Source: Plasmodium coatneyi
Lineage: Eukaryota > Apicomplexa > Aconoidasida > Haemosporida > Plasmodiidae
NCBI RefSeq assembly: GCF_001680005.1
Contig: NC_033567.1
Coordinates: forward strand, 2,728,001 to 2,792,000
DNA: 64,000 bases
Reading direction: 5' to 3'
Under the pieces are notes generated by a model. The model did no database searches. It was not told the DNA's origin and saw only the letters and a program-made list of their open reading frames with translations. The translations under genes and the position numbers were made by a program. Of the stretch, positions 54,880 through 64,000 are shown one piece after another. The stretch's first letter is position 1; every line of letters starts with the position of its first letter.

Positions 54880-54990
54880 GGCTAGCTGTAATCAAAATAT
54901 GACCAATTCACATGAACGGTTAATAAAAAAATGCACATTTTAGCTAGCTGCCATCAAAATATGACAAATTTGTATGAACGGTTAAAAAAA
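54880..54990. repeat. Duplicated 45-base element with CTAGCTG core
   Basis: Two copies about 62 bases apart: from about 54881 and 54943 both read GCTAGCTG, then two or three variable bases, ATCAAAATATGAC, A or C, AATT, a variable stretch, ATGAACGGTTAA and an A run. The copies agree at roughly 40 of 46 positions outside the A run. The same CTAGCTG then A-run arrangement occurs singly at 2871, 17636 and 59389. Confidence 0.8.
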
Positions 54991-55225
54991 AAAAAAAAAA
55001 AAAGACGGGGGAAGGTCATTCTGCGCAGCGAACATTACCGTTGTCTGCAAACGGGAATAAAAAGGGACTGCCATTTCGGCCATATGCCGTACACATGAAC
55101 GTATGTTCAATTGGACACTTTTGCATCCATACGACTGGTGGACAATTTAAAGGACTCCGATCGAGGAAGCACACACACGGAAAGACGTACCAGGAAGGGG
55201 AAGAATATCTCTACGGGGCAATCCC

Positions 55226-58200
55226 TCACGCGTCACTTGTGTAATTCGCCAGTCTCCAAAGGTTTTCATTCTCTTCTTCAAAGGTATTCTTCCTGCAGTG
55301 GTGATGGTGAGGCGTGTAAGTGTCATCCACAAAAGGAGTGACTTATCCATTTACGACCGCTACTGCTATTGCATGCATTTATTTGTGCAGGCCATATATG
55401 ACGCCCACGCACTCGTGTTGCAACTACCTGTACGCCACCCTCGTGTTGGGTATGTTCGTTTTCTCCGGGTGGTTTTCAAAATTTGTCACTCCATTAGTTG
55501 TGTCTGTGCCCAACCAGTGCTTCTTGAAGGATGGTTCGTACCCGCTGAGGGGGAGAGTGAAAGGAAAAAGAAGAAGACATAGTTACATTTTTCCTTTTTT
55601 TTTACCATTTTGCGAAATCGCAACAAGAGTGCTACTTCAAATGAAAGAAGGGCCAATTTATTCTCACCTCTGCATTACGGAATTCCTTGCTATTTCGCAT
55701 AAGTCCACGGTGGTGAGCTTCCATATGTGCTTTGAAAGGGAAATACGAATGGGTGAAAGGCAAATGGGCAGGGGGGGGAATAAATGAGCAAAAGGGGATT
55801 CATCACTGGTGGGTACTCCTCATCCGTGGTGAGTATTCCCCACTCTTTGTGAACACTCCCCGTGAGAGTTATATTACCGCACACACGGAGTACTCCTCCA
55901 GCAGGGGCTCGTCCGTGAAGTGGAACATGAGAGGGTCGTCCGTGGACAGGGACACGTTAAGGCCAATTTTGAAGAAGCGCTTAAACGGGTTTTTCTCTAC
56001 GGGGGTGGGGTGAAGGTAGTTTGGCATGTCTGAGCGATCGTCGGTTGGCAGTTCGCTGGCGAGGCGCATTTAAAAACACACACGCATATATACATGAGAA
56101 AAGGCAAAACCTCCTCCCGCGTGATGCACCCTGTTCGCAGTGAACCTTTCGCGAAGGACTACGTGGAGGCATACCGATCTGCAAAAAGAGGGCGTTGTTG
56201 GAGAGGGGCGAAACGGCCAACCCGATCTGCTTCAAATAGTAGAGGTACAGCAAAACGGGCGATTTCCTCAAATTTATTCCGTGGTTTATTCTGTCTGCCA
56301 GGAGGAACATGGTGGCTAGGTGGCTTATGTTTCCGATTTCGCCGCAGTGGGGTCTGCCATAGGGGGGAAAAAAGGTATACCATGGGGGGACACATACAAT
56401 ATATGGCGTGCATGTGTACTCTTGAAGGGGAACATTGCACATCCTTAATGGAGAAAAATTTTTGCGAAATTGCTGAGGACATTGTAGGGGAGGATGGGTT
56501 CCCCTTGAAAATGCTACACGAATGGCGCGTACGCATTGACTCGCCATTTTTGGTGTACTCACCTGAAAGCCATGGGGCGGAGGTGCCGACTGACCAGAAA
56601 ATCATTGAGGGTTCTTATGTTAGCGTACATGTAGTATGCGTAGTAGGAGTAGGGGGGGTTGTTCTCACTGGTGTATTTATCTGGAGTAGGAAGCTCGCCA
56701 CCCCTGGAGGTGTATTTCGAAATGGCTGACTCATCATCGACGCTGTCCCAACCGACGACTTGCTGGAGGAAGGCAAAGATTTCTTTGTTCAGTTGTGGAT
56801 TTTTTACAGCTTCAAAACAAGGTTGGAATATGTTACTTAGAAAATCTGCAAAGGAATTAATTAGCTTCCTCTTTTTATATATATGGTAAAGTCTTGGCAC
56901 TTGAATAATCCATCGTACAGAAGGACTGGACAGATTATTCTGTAGAACCCATTTGGCTAGCTTTTTCCATTCATTTGGGTTCTGTCCATATATAGATATA
57001 CGCCACTCCACATGTTGATATTTCGATTTCTCTAAATTTTTTATTTCTTGTTTTGTAATTTCGGCTAGATATCTTCCTTCGATGTAGTTATCCGTTTTCA
57101 AAAATATTTCTCTTAACAGTTTCTGTCCAAATGGGTTGTACTTATCGTTGAAGAGGTCGAACCTATGGAAGCAGCTTCCTAGCGCGCTAACGGCTAGTGT
57201 GTCTACGGTTGCTTCATATGCCGTTATCTTCAATTTCTGGTCGAAAATATCTTTAAGGGTCATTTTGCTACCATCTTCGTTCATATACACTACGGTGTTA
57301 GGTTCCGTTTTGTACTTATCTCTAATGAACCGTAGTAATACCTTCTGCTGCATGCAGGCTGAGTGGTGTACATGCGCATCTACCTTCCTAATGTTGTAGA
57401 AGTCCCTGTGTTTTATGTTAGCCGTTTCGCGTAACTCTAGAGACCCATTAAACATAAGGTGGAAATCGAATTTCTGTTCGAGGTACTTCAATCTTTGATA
57501 ACAGAAACTTTTGCAGGCGGGGTCCTGCACGGCTTCCATTATTTCTTGAATGGCTGATAGGTACTCCTCCGTCGACTTGATGTTTGCGTGTTCTGGTAGC
57601 TTGTTCGCTTCGGTGCATTGGTCTTTACCTGTATAGGGGGGCACAGTAAGCATCATGTAGAGGATGTACGGGCCCATTTCGCAAAGAAGTAACTGGCATA
57701 ACAATGATGTAGCGCATCACGCGGGGCTTACTCTTCGGCCCAACATCCACCTCAGGGTTCCAGTGAACGAAGAAAATCCCATCGACAAAATTGAGAAAAG
57801 CGTTACAGTTCTCCAAAATAACCACCTTGCTGGGGTTGTAAATTGGCTCATCCGACTTGGTGTCTTCGTTCTCCTTCGGTTCGCTGGCATTTAAGTAGCT
57901 TCTCTTTTCTACCAACGTCGTGTCGATGTCAATGAACGGTTTTATAAACTCGTCCCGCAGGTTACATAGCTTCAGGATTCTCTGCGTGCAAGGGGGGGGA
58001 GTGCAACTGTGAAGCGTATGCACTACGAATAGGCAACGCTACCCATGTGATACCCATGTGATGCCCATTTGCTGCACCACTCGAGCAATACCTTAGTGAC
58101 TTCCACCTCCTCACGCGGAATGACCCCAGTAGACGACAGGGTGAAGATGAACCGACTGGAACTGTTCAAATCTGGCAGCTCCTTTCTCACGAGGGCGTTC

Positions 58201-58325
58201 TCATCATACTTTATTCTTGCATGGGACGACGCATTCATCACCGTCTCGTACAGAATGTCCCACCCCTTTTTTTTTTTCTTCAGCAGAGTTTCACCCAAGT
58301 CGCCGTTGATGTTTGGTTGCTTCAT
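55226..58325 (-). CDS. AMP deaminase
   Basis: Converts AMP to IMP and ammonia in purine salvage, on which the parasite depends because it cannot make purines de novo. Eight exons read by eye: 58325-58092, 57981-57732, 57628-56563, 56353-56175, 55996-55878, 55729-55668, 55544-55428 and 55292-55226, all in phase, giving about 645 residues. The zinc and catalytic residues of the AMP/adenosine deaminase family are present: KVDAHVHHSACM (HxH), HVEWRISIYG, PHCGEIG (His and catalytic Glu), RINHG, and NVSLSTDDPLMFHFT (the Asp pair). KLTTVDLCEIARNSVMQSG and TNIPNTRVAYR are typical of the AMPD C-terminus. The N-terminal extension is short and of Plasmodium type. Confidence 0.93.
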
Positions 58326-59396
58326 TGTTGCTCAAAGGTTAGAAGCGTGAAATGGGGAAAATGTGCCACTTTTTTTCAAACAAACCCAATTCGCGAGTTG
58401 TGAAATGATCACAGAAAGAGCTGCAGCAAAATGGTGAAGAAGTGTCCCTGCACGTGCGATGTTGCAAAGGAGACGACGCATGCGTTTGTACAGGAGTGAA
58501 CGATTGGACGTGCTTGCACAGGATCAAAGAGGAACAGGCACACACAGAAGTTGTATGAATAGCAGGATGTTCCTTTTTTTTCAGCACAAGGGAAAGGGTT
58601 GTTCTCCACCGACCCGTTGCAAATCAGTTATGTGTACAATTTTTTTATTACGTATATTTTTTTCATCACAATATTTGAGCAAATCGGGCCAGCCTCTATC
58701 CTTTGTGGTTTACAATGCTTACCTGTCGATGAACAGTTCGTCGCATAGCAACTCCCGTAGCATTTTTTTTGCCAAAGGGGGGTGGAAAAACCTGTCATGT
58801 ACAACTGTTCGCATTTTAATTATGAGTGTAGTGGATGGATCCCCCTTTTTTTTTGTTCGCAAGGTGCTTCTCTTTTAATCGAATCAAATGACGACGCCCA
58901 TGGGGTTGCCACTCCGTGGTGGTTATGCATATACCATTTTTGTGGTAACTCATGTGAGTTTGCCCACGTTGTTGGACCTTTCAATTTGTGAAGAAATGGA
59001 AAAAAAAAAGGGGGGGTTAATTTTTTATCAATTCTGTTAATTTCCATTGTCGTATTTTTTTTTCCCCCTTGTGGCAAAGATTGAAATGGGGATGTAGAGG
59101 AAGACCTCGTTGGGGGGACCGCACCAAAAGGCGCAAGGACACTTGCATAACGCATGAGAGGTTGTATATACGTATTTATATGTACGTGTCGTGTGGGGGG
59201 GACCTTTCTTTTTATGCGCAATTGCGCTTGAGTATTCTGGCCGCTTGCCACACACCTGTGTATTCCCACATTTTTTCAAAAACAGAAGAAATGTATAGAC
59301 GACTTTACAACGCTGCCTTTTTCAAATGCGTCTTTACGTTTGCATGAACTGGATTGATGTGTTGCAAATTCCAGTGCAGTGCAAGAATTAGCTAGC

Positions 59397-59434
<38 letters not shown>

Positions 59435-60808
59435 ACTGTTCAGGTAAACTCCTCATTCATGCAATTTTACACAAATGTGTGCAAAGCGAGAAGAACTCCG
59501 ATGTGAATAAGCTTTATTGTCATTACAAGCTTGTTAACAATTAACCTCCTTGTTAGATCTAAACATAGTTGGTATAAACAAACTGTGTGAATTGCCCCCA
59601 CGAAAGTGCAATGATAAGAATTTTGTTTTTACTTCTGTACCAGTTTTAGCAATTTTTCAGCAAGCTCTTTTTTTTATTTTTTTTTTGTTCATGGTATATC
59701 GCTCTGAGTTACCGATTAGTAAAAATTATCAACCCGGTTATATGGATGCATCCAATTTACACCCTTGGGACGTCTACCTTTGTCTATCTTCCCACGTAGC
59801 AATATGCGCAATGGTAGGGGAGCATTTCCTTAAATGCTTGTATGACCCCCCGCCCCAAAGGGGGAGACACTTTCCTTTGTCTATAGGTGTTCATCTGAGG
59901 CTTTCCTTCTTTAACAAAAGGGCACAAGGGATGAAGGAAACCTTAGCATGTGCCGTCCATTCACCACATTGCTACGCATGTTTTGCTACTTCACTGCTAA
60001 GCTGCCTATTTGATATGGGTGAAGAGTCCCTTTTTTTTTTCTTTGAGCTTTCAAAAGAGTGAAAAAGAACTTAGGAGATTTATAAAAGTTAGGAGCACAT
60101 CATACCGAAACAATTTGAGAATAGGATTTTTTGGGAGGGGGAAGTCAATTCAGCATGTTCCAAATGGTATTTTTTGATTATTACTTTATTCTTTTTTCTT
60201 TGCTTAAATTTTCTTTTCTTTTTTTTTTTTTTTAAATTTTAAAATTGGCACACGAACGCGTTCAGTGTAATGTGCGCATGGAACAAAAAAAAAAAAAAAA
60301 AAAAAAAAAAACATACATACATGCATACATGTACGTATACACAAAAGAACGCATTACACGGCGGGGACACAAAGCGCTTTTTCAAATTTTTCGAAATGTG
60401 CCAAGCCGACAAACGAGCGAAGGCCACTCTTGTGCGTTTCGAATGAATTTCCAGGCTCACCCCGTCATACGCTCGATTTCACAAGACGATTTCTAATTTT
60501 CCACTCCGCATGTGTGGAAAACACGCCACCTTCTGGAGCAGGGCTAACACGTGAGTTAGAAGTTTGTGTGGTGCTACGTACAACTTCCTCCTCTCCTGGG
60601 GTGACTAAAATGGGGAAGTGTTCCCAATGATGCCTCCGCGTTAGCTTTTATAATATATACACACACGTGAGGGCACGCGAGGCGTAAGTCGGGCTTAAGT
60701 CCGGCTTAAGTTCGGCTTAGTGACACAACCCCTGAGCATGCACAGAGGAAGGCAACCAGTCAGTTATTCACATCTGCACCGCGCAAGGGGAGGAGCACTT
60801 CTGCAAAA
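58326..60808. other. 2.5 kb divergent region between AMP deaminase and RBBP4-like gene
   Basis: Should contain both promoters. It has TAGCTAGCTG at 59389-59398 followed within four bases by an A run of about 27, a second A run at about 60285-60310, and 11-base repeats at 60684-60720. The open frame at 59550-60062 starts at a non-ATG codon and shows no domain, so I do not call it. Confidence 0.6.
60684..60720 (+). repeat. 11-base tandem repeat upstream of RBBP4-like gene
   Basis: Three near-identical units (TAAGTCGGGCT, TAAGTCCGGCT, TAAGTTCGGCT) lie about 90 bases upstream of the start codon. Position suggests promoter or 5' untranslated region; no known motif is matched. Confidence 0.75.
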
Positions 60809-62476
60809 ATGATGGACGTCGTGCGAGAAAGAAACAGGAACTTCGACCTGAGCGATTCGTATGAAGGGCGGAGTCCTGCGTTGACGGAGCCGCACAGTGG
60901 CAACACCTTTGTCATGAGCAACAATGTAAGTAGTGGGAACACCCCGATTATGAGCAACAATATAAGTAGCGGCAACCCCGCCAGTGAGGCATGCGTGGAC
61001 ATTAGTAACGAACGGTATATCATCTGGAGGAGGAACACGCCATTTCTGTACAATACTCTGTTGAGGAACAAGCTGGAGTGGCCCTCTCTGACGGTCGAAT
61101 TTATAGGCGTCGATAACTCCTTCAAGGCTAAGACGAATTATTTCACAAATAAGATCCTCCTCGGCACATATACGTCGAATCAGGATTCAGAATACGTATA
61201 CATTGGGGAGGTGAAGGCACCACTGTACTCAACAAAGGAGGACGTCTTACAGTATGAAAACTACACAGGGTTTATAAACAACAAAAAGAAGAAAAAGGGT
61301 TACCCACTCCCTTCCTTTGAAGTAAAGGCGAAGTTACTACACCCAGGGGAAGTCATAAGAGCTACTCACCTACCAAGCAACTCGTTTTTTATTGTTACCC
61401 AGACGTGCAATGGAAATATATTGCTCTTTGACTATACAAAGCATCCTTCGTTCCCCTCAGATACATCCACTTGTTACCCTCAGATGATCCTGAAGGGGCA
61501 CAATGGGGAAGGCAATGGCCTCTGTTGGAACATTAATCGTGTTTACGATAGTTGCGCCAAGCAAAGCGTTCCGTTTGAGGAGGAGGTCGACCCTGATGTG
61601 ACAGACGCAACGGATGGAACTAATGGGATTGGAACAATGGAGGAAGAAAACGAAGAAGACAGTAATGATGAAGTCCTTGGTGATGTAAACACGAGCAACT
61701 TACTTCTAGCCTCGTGTGCATCCGATGGAAGCATATGCCTCTGGGATATAAACAAAGGAACGAAGAGCAACGAAGTGCCCAGAACGTATGGAATAAATAA
61801 AACCGGAAAAGGTGCCGATTATAATTTTAAGATTTATGAAAATACACCCACGTTAAGTCCTCTATGCACGTGGATACATAAAAATGAAGAGACGTCACTG
61901 AATGACATATTTTTTCACCCCAAATTTAAAAACGTCTTGGGGGTCTGTGATGACAATGGTTGTATGAGTCTATATGACGTAAGGGCCAAAACATTTTTTT
62001 CCAAAGCGGAGCTCAATTTTAAAGAACACAATGCACCTATGAATACCTTCTCTTTTGATACCTTTTCTGAATACACCTTTTCTTCTGGGTATTCAGACGG
62101 ATTAATAGCCATCTGGGACTTGAGGCACGAAAAAGAATCCCTCCTTCAGATAGATTATCACACACAGAGTATTAATAGGATAAAATTCTGCCTGATGCAG
62201 TCAGGTATTTTTGGATCCTGTTCTGATGATGGCACAGCATGTATTTGGGACATTTCCAGGAATTCTTTAAATTATTCACAGGTACAAAAAATGGAGGACG
62301 ACATTTATAATAATCCGAAGAAGATCCCAAAGCAGCTGCTCTTTGTTCATGGAGGCCACGTTGGAAGTGTGTATGACCTTTCTTGGGCCAACAGCAACAC
62401 CTTCTTGGTGGCCACAGTGGGCGTGGACAACTCCCTCCAGGTGTGGCACATGAACGAGCAGTTCTTGTTTCAGTGA
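60809..62476 (+). CDS. WD40 histone-binding protein, RBBP4/RBBP7/MSI1 (CAF-1 p48) family, 555 residues
   Basis: Single exon. The family signature is the N-terminal helix YIIWRRNTPFLYNTLL then LEWPSLTVEF (human [25 protein letters not shown]), which binds the histone H4 helix. WD repeats follow, including ILLFDY, LLLASCASDGSICLWDI, LGVCDDNGCMSLYDVR, YTFSSGYSDGLIAIWDLR, IFGSCSDDGTACIWDI and FLVATVGVDNSLQVWHM. The family binds histones H3/H4 in CAF-1, deacetylase and PRC2 complexes; in Plasmodium the CAF-1 or deacetylase link is most likely. The protein is about 130 residues longer than the human one because of a 65-residue leader and an acidic Asp/Glu insert (about residues 270-290). Start is the first of two adjacent ATGs. 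Confidence 0.92.
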   Translation: MMDVVRERNRNFDLSDSYEGRSPALTEPHSGNTFVMSNNVSSGNTPIMSNNISSGNPASEACVDISNERYIIWRRNTPFLYNTLLRNKLEWPSLTVEFIGVDNSFKAKTNYFTNKILLGTYTSNQDSEYVYIGEVKAPLYSTKEDVLQYENYTGFINNKKKKKGYPLPSFEVKAKLLHPGEVIRATHLPSNSFFIVTQTCNGNILLFDYTKHPSFPSDTSTCYPQMILKGHNGEGNGLCWNINRVYDSCAKQSVPFEEEVDPDVTDATDGTNGIGTMEEENEEDSNDEVLGDVNTSNLLLASCASDGSICLWDINKGTKSNEVPRTYGINKTGKGADYNFKIYENTPTLSPLCTWIHKNEETSLNDIFFHPKFKNVLGVCDDNGCMSLYDVRAKTFFSKAELNFKEHNAPMNTFSFDTFSEYTFSSGYSDGLIAIWDLRHEKESLLQIDYHTQSINRIKFCLMQSGIFGSCSDDGTACIWDISRNSLNYSQVQKMEDDIYNNPKKIPKQLLFVHGGHVGSVYDLSWANSNTFLVATVGVDNSLQVWHMNEQFLFQ

Positions 62477-63372
62477 CAAAGCATTTAACGTAGTGGTAGG
62501 GTTTCGTATCCTCATGGACGAACAAATGGTGACATATTGAAGAAAAAACGTCCTTTAACTTTCAACGTGGGAACATACACATGTGGGAGAGACCCACATC
62601 CCCGTGTTTCCCCAAAATGGATCAGGCATTTTCACCGCTGGGGGAGATTTCTTTTATTTTTAACGTTGCCAGATCGCATGGCAGGGAAAACGCCAACGTA
62701 ACATTCCCGAGCCAATATCAGCATTGCAACGCTCCCGCTCCGGAAACTTCCAAATGATGTGACAAATGGACAAGTAAAGGGGGACCTATTCACATACTGA
62801 CTGAGGCAACCCATGCTGTCACAAGATATTACATTTTTCTTTCCACACAAAATATATTTTTTTTTTTTTTTAAACACAAAAATGCTTTCTTTTAAAGGTT
62901 AGGTTAGGTGATTTTTTTTTTTTTTTTTTTTTACACTTGGAGGAAAAGGGGTGTTTTCTAAACTTCAATCCGTCTGGTGCGTCGCGCTCGTTGGCGGAGG
63001 GGGCACTCCCTCAAGACACGCACGTAACGCGCACAATGGCACTCGCAACAAATGCTGAAATAGGAATATGGGAAATGGTCCCCACTTTGGAACTGCTGCG
63101 AAATGATCCGCTAGTCCTTTTACTCATCATGAGTCTCCACATCGAGGTTTGGCGAGGTCGCCCAGGGAAGATTCTTTTGGGTGTGCTCTCTCTGACTATA
63201 CTCGTTGCACATTAGGCAAGCCTTTCCTCAAATGATCACCCCGATGCTAGGCATTTTTTTTTCCGATCGCAGTTCCTCCCCGCAGGGTATAGTCCCGCAT
63301 GTGTGTCTACCTCCCAAAAGAGGAACCTTCCTGCCCATCTGCACACACACGTCCAGTTAAGCCAATCACATA
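62477..63372. other. Intergenic between two plus-strand genes
   Basis: No gene is seen. Two T runs lie at about 62858-62871 and 62912-62931. A 92-codon open frame at 62937-63215 has no ATG-plus-domain support and is left out. Confidence 0.5.
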
Positions 63373-64000
63373 ATGATGACAAGTGACACAAGTGAAGATG
63401 CCAACGGGGGAGAAAACGATAGCCTCCATGAGAATGCAGAAAATAGGAATGACGAGGAGGACATAAAATATAAAAAACCAGAGACGCACACAAATTTTTG
63501 GAAATCCTTCGGACTTGGTACCAAAGCAGGAAAGCTCCTTTACCACCTGTACGGGGAGAAAAGCAAAATAACCCCCGCTCTTATCAGCACGAAGAGGGCT
63601 ACTAAGGATGACCAACAGATGAGTGAACCTGCTGAAGTGGAGAGGAGACGTCCCCAAGTCAGCTACCCGGAGTTCAAAAGTGGGTACCATTACGGGGGTC
63701 CACTCTCCCCACGATGCAGCCGTTTTGCTACATCTGGGCAAGTTACCTGCTAATCCGGTCATCTGCTAATCAAGCCTATTTCCACCCCCGCAGAGCCCGT
63801 CCGGAAGGAACACCCAATAGACACTATACCGCATAGGAAGCCCCTGGCGAAGATCCTGGAGGACACAAAAAATTATGAATGCATCAAAGAGCTTCCTGCA
63901 CGGATTGAACAGAATCGAATTCTGGAAAAAAAAAAACTTAGCGAACTTTTCTTTGGTTACAAATGTAAAGTCCTCCCCCCCAGTTGCTCTCCAGCCGTCT
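63373..64000 (+). CDS. Conserved protein of unknown function, 5' part (3' partial)
   Basis: Exon 1 (63373-63679) begins MMTSDTSEDANGG, and exon 2 starts at 63794 after a CCCGCAG acceptor; the junction keeps frame (PEFK then KPVRKEHPIDTIPHRKPL). Acidic, Asn-rich start, then a basic region with TNFWKSFGLGTKAGKLLYHLYG, and in exon 2 IKELPARIEQNRILEKKKL, a likely helix. The gene runs out of the window. I do not recognise the family. The region after 63964 could hold another donor (GTAAAG), so the end is open. Confidence 0.6.

Larger units (their letters stand above)
48401..55225. other. 6.8 kb gene-free interval
   Basis: The longest gap in the window, 5' of the very large gene and 3' of AMP deaminase, both minus strand. 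No open frame with a recognisable domain was found. It is heterogeneous: 10-base repeats at 48856-48916, CACAAACA-type repeats at 48988-49098, a strongly A-rich and AT-rich segment at about 49930-51260 on the plus strand, a normal-composition stretch at 51300-52250, a TA-rich segment at 53246-53340, and the duplicated motif at 54880-54990. Its size is compatible with a long 5' untranslated region or a non-coding transcript for the large gene. Confidence 0.55.

Noticed and set aside
59550..60062. 170-codon plus-strand open frame
   Set aside because: Begins at a non-ATG codon, has no recognisable domain, and lies in a divergent promoter region.
62937..63215. 92-codon plus-strand open frame before the last gene
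   Set aside because: No ATG-based start and no similarity that I recognise.
1..64000. tRNA, rRNA or spliceosomal RNA genes
   Set aside because: I scanned for the tRNA TTCGAATC-type loop and U6 ACAGAGA-type sequences and found none with a fitting fold; absence cannot be proven by eye.

Overview
This window is nuclear DNA from a malaria parasite (Plasmodium), most likely the P. vivax / simian-malaria clade. Base composition is moderate, not the extreme AT of P. falciparum. Intergenic DNA is studded with 15-35 base A or T runs. Genes have short GT-AG introns with T-rich acceptors. Almost every recognisable protein is a conserved eukaryotic or apicomplexan housekeeping protein with Plasmodium-style low-complexity inserts. 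I cannot fix the species from sequence alone. From memory and unverified, the gene content resembles a mid-chromosome block of P. falciparum chromosome 13 and P. vivax chromosome 12.

Layout, left to right: the 3' end of a POLQ/HELQ-type helicase gene (+); a probable pseudokinase (+); a nucleolin-like two-RRM protein (-); PIG-U/GAB1, a GPI-transamidase subunit in about eight exons (-); organellar EF-Tu (+); a MAEA/GID9 subunit of the CTLH ubiquitin ligase (-); a divergent KDEL-receptor-like protein (+); a J-domain protein (+); two small unknown proteins with N-terminal hydrophobic segments (-,-); a PITH-domain protein in eight exons (-); a 580-residue unknown (-); a 1029-residue helical-repeat organellar protein (-); a secreted or membrane EF-hand protein (+); an SS18/SSXT-domain protein (+); one very large low-complexity gene of about 2,200 codons in three exons (-); a 6.8 kb gene-free interval; AMP deaminase in eight exons (-); an RBBP4/CAF-1-type WD40 histone chaperone (+); and the 5' end of another unknown gene (+).

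The genes are not an operon or a single pathway. Loose themes are organelle biology (EF-Tu, the helical-repeat protein, possibly the J protein and the two signal-anchored unknowns), the secretory pathway (PIG-U, the KDEL-receptor-like protein, the EF-hand protein), and chromatin or nuclear function (helicase, nucleolin-like, SSXT protein, RBBP4). I saw no rRNA, tRNA, CRISPR array, transposon or integrated virus.

The most useful points for a second look are: an SSXT-domain protein, pointing to a SWI/SNF-like partner; two apparent one-base errors in G runs that break the helicase and PIG-U frames; a pseudokinase lacking the catalytic Asp residues; a helicase with no polymerase domain downstream; a helical-repeat protein that stops just where a RAP domain would begin; and a recurring TAGCTAGCTG-like motif next to poly(A) runs in the gene-free DNA, with one tandemly duplicated copy at 54.88-54.99 kb. 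Exon limits were read by eye from splice signals and frame, so single-base errors are possible.
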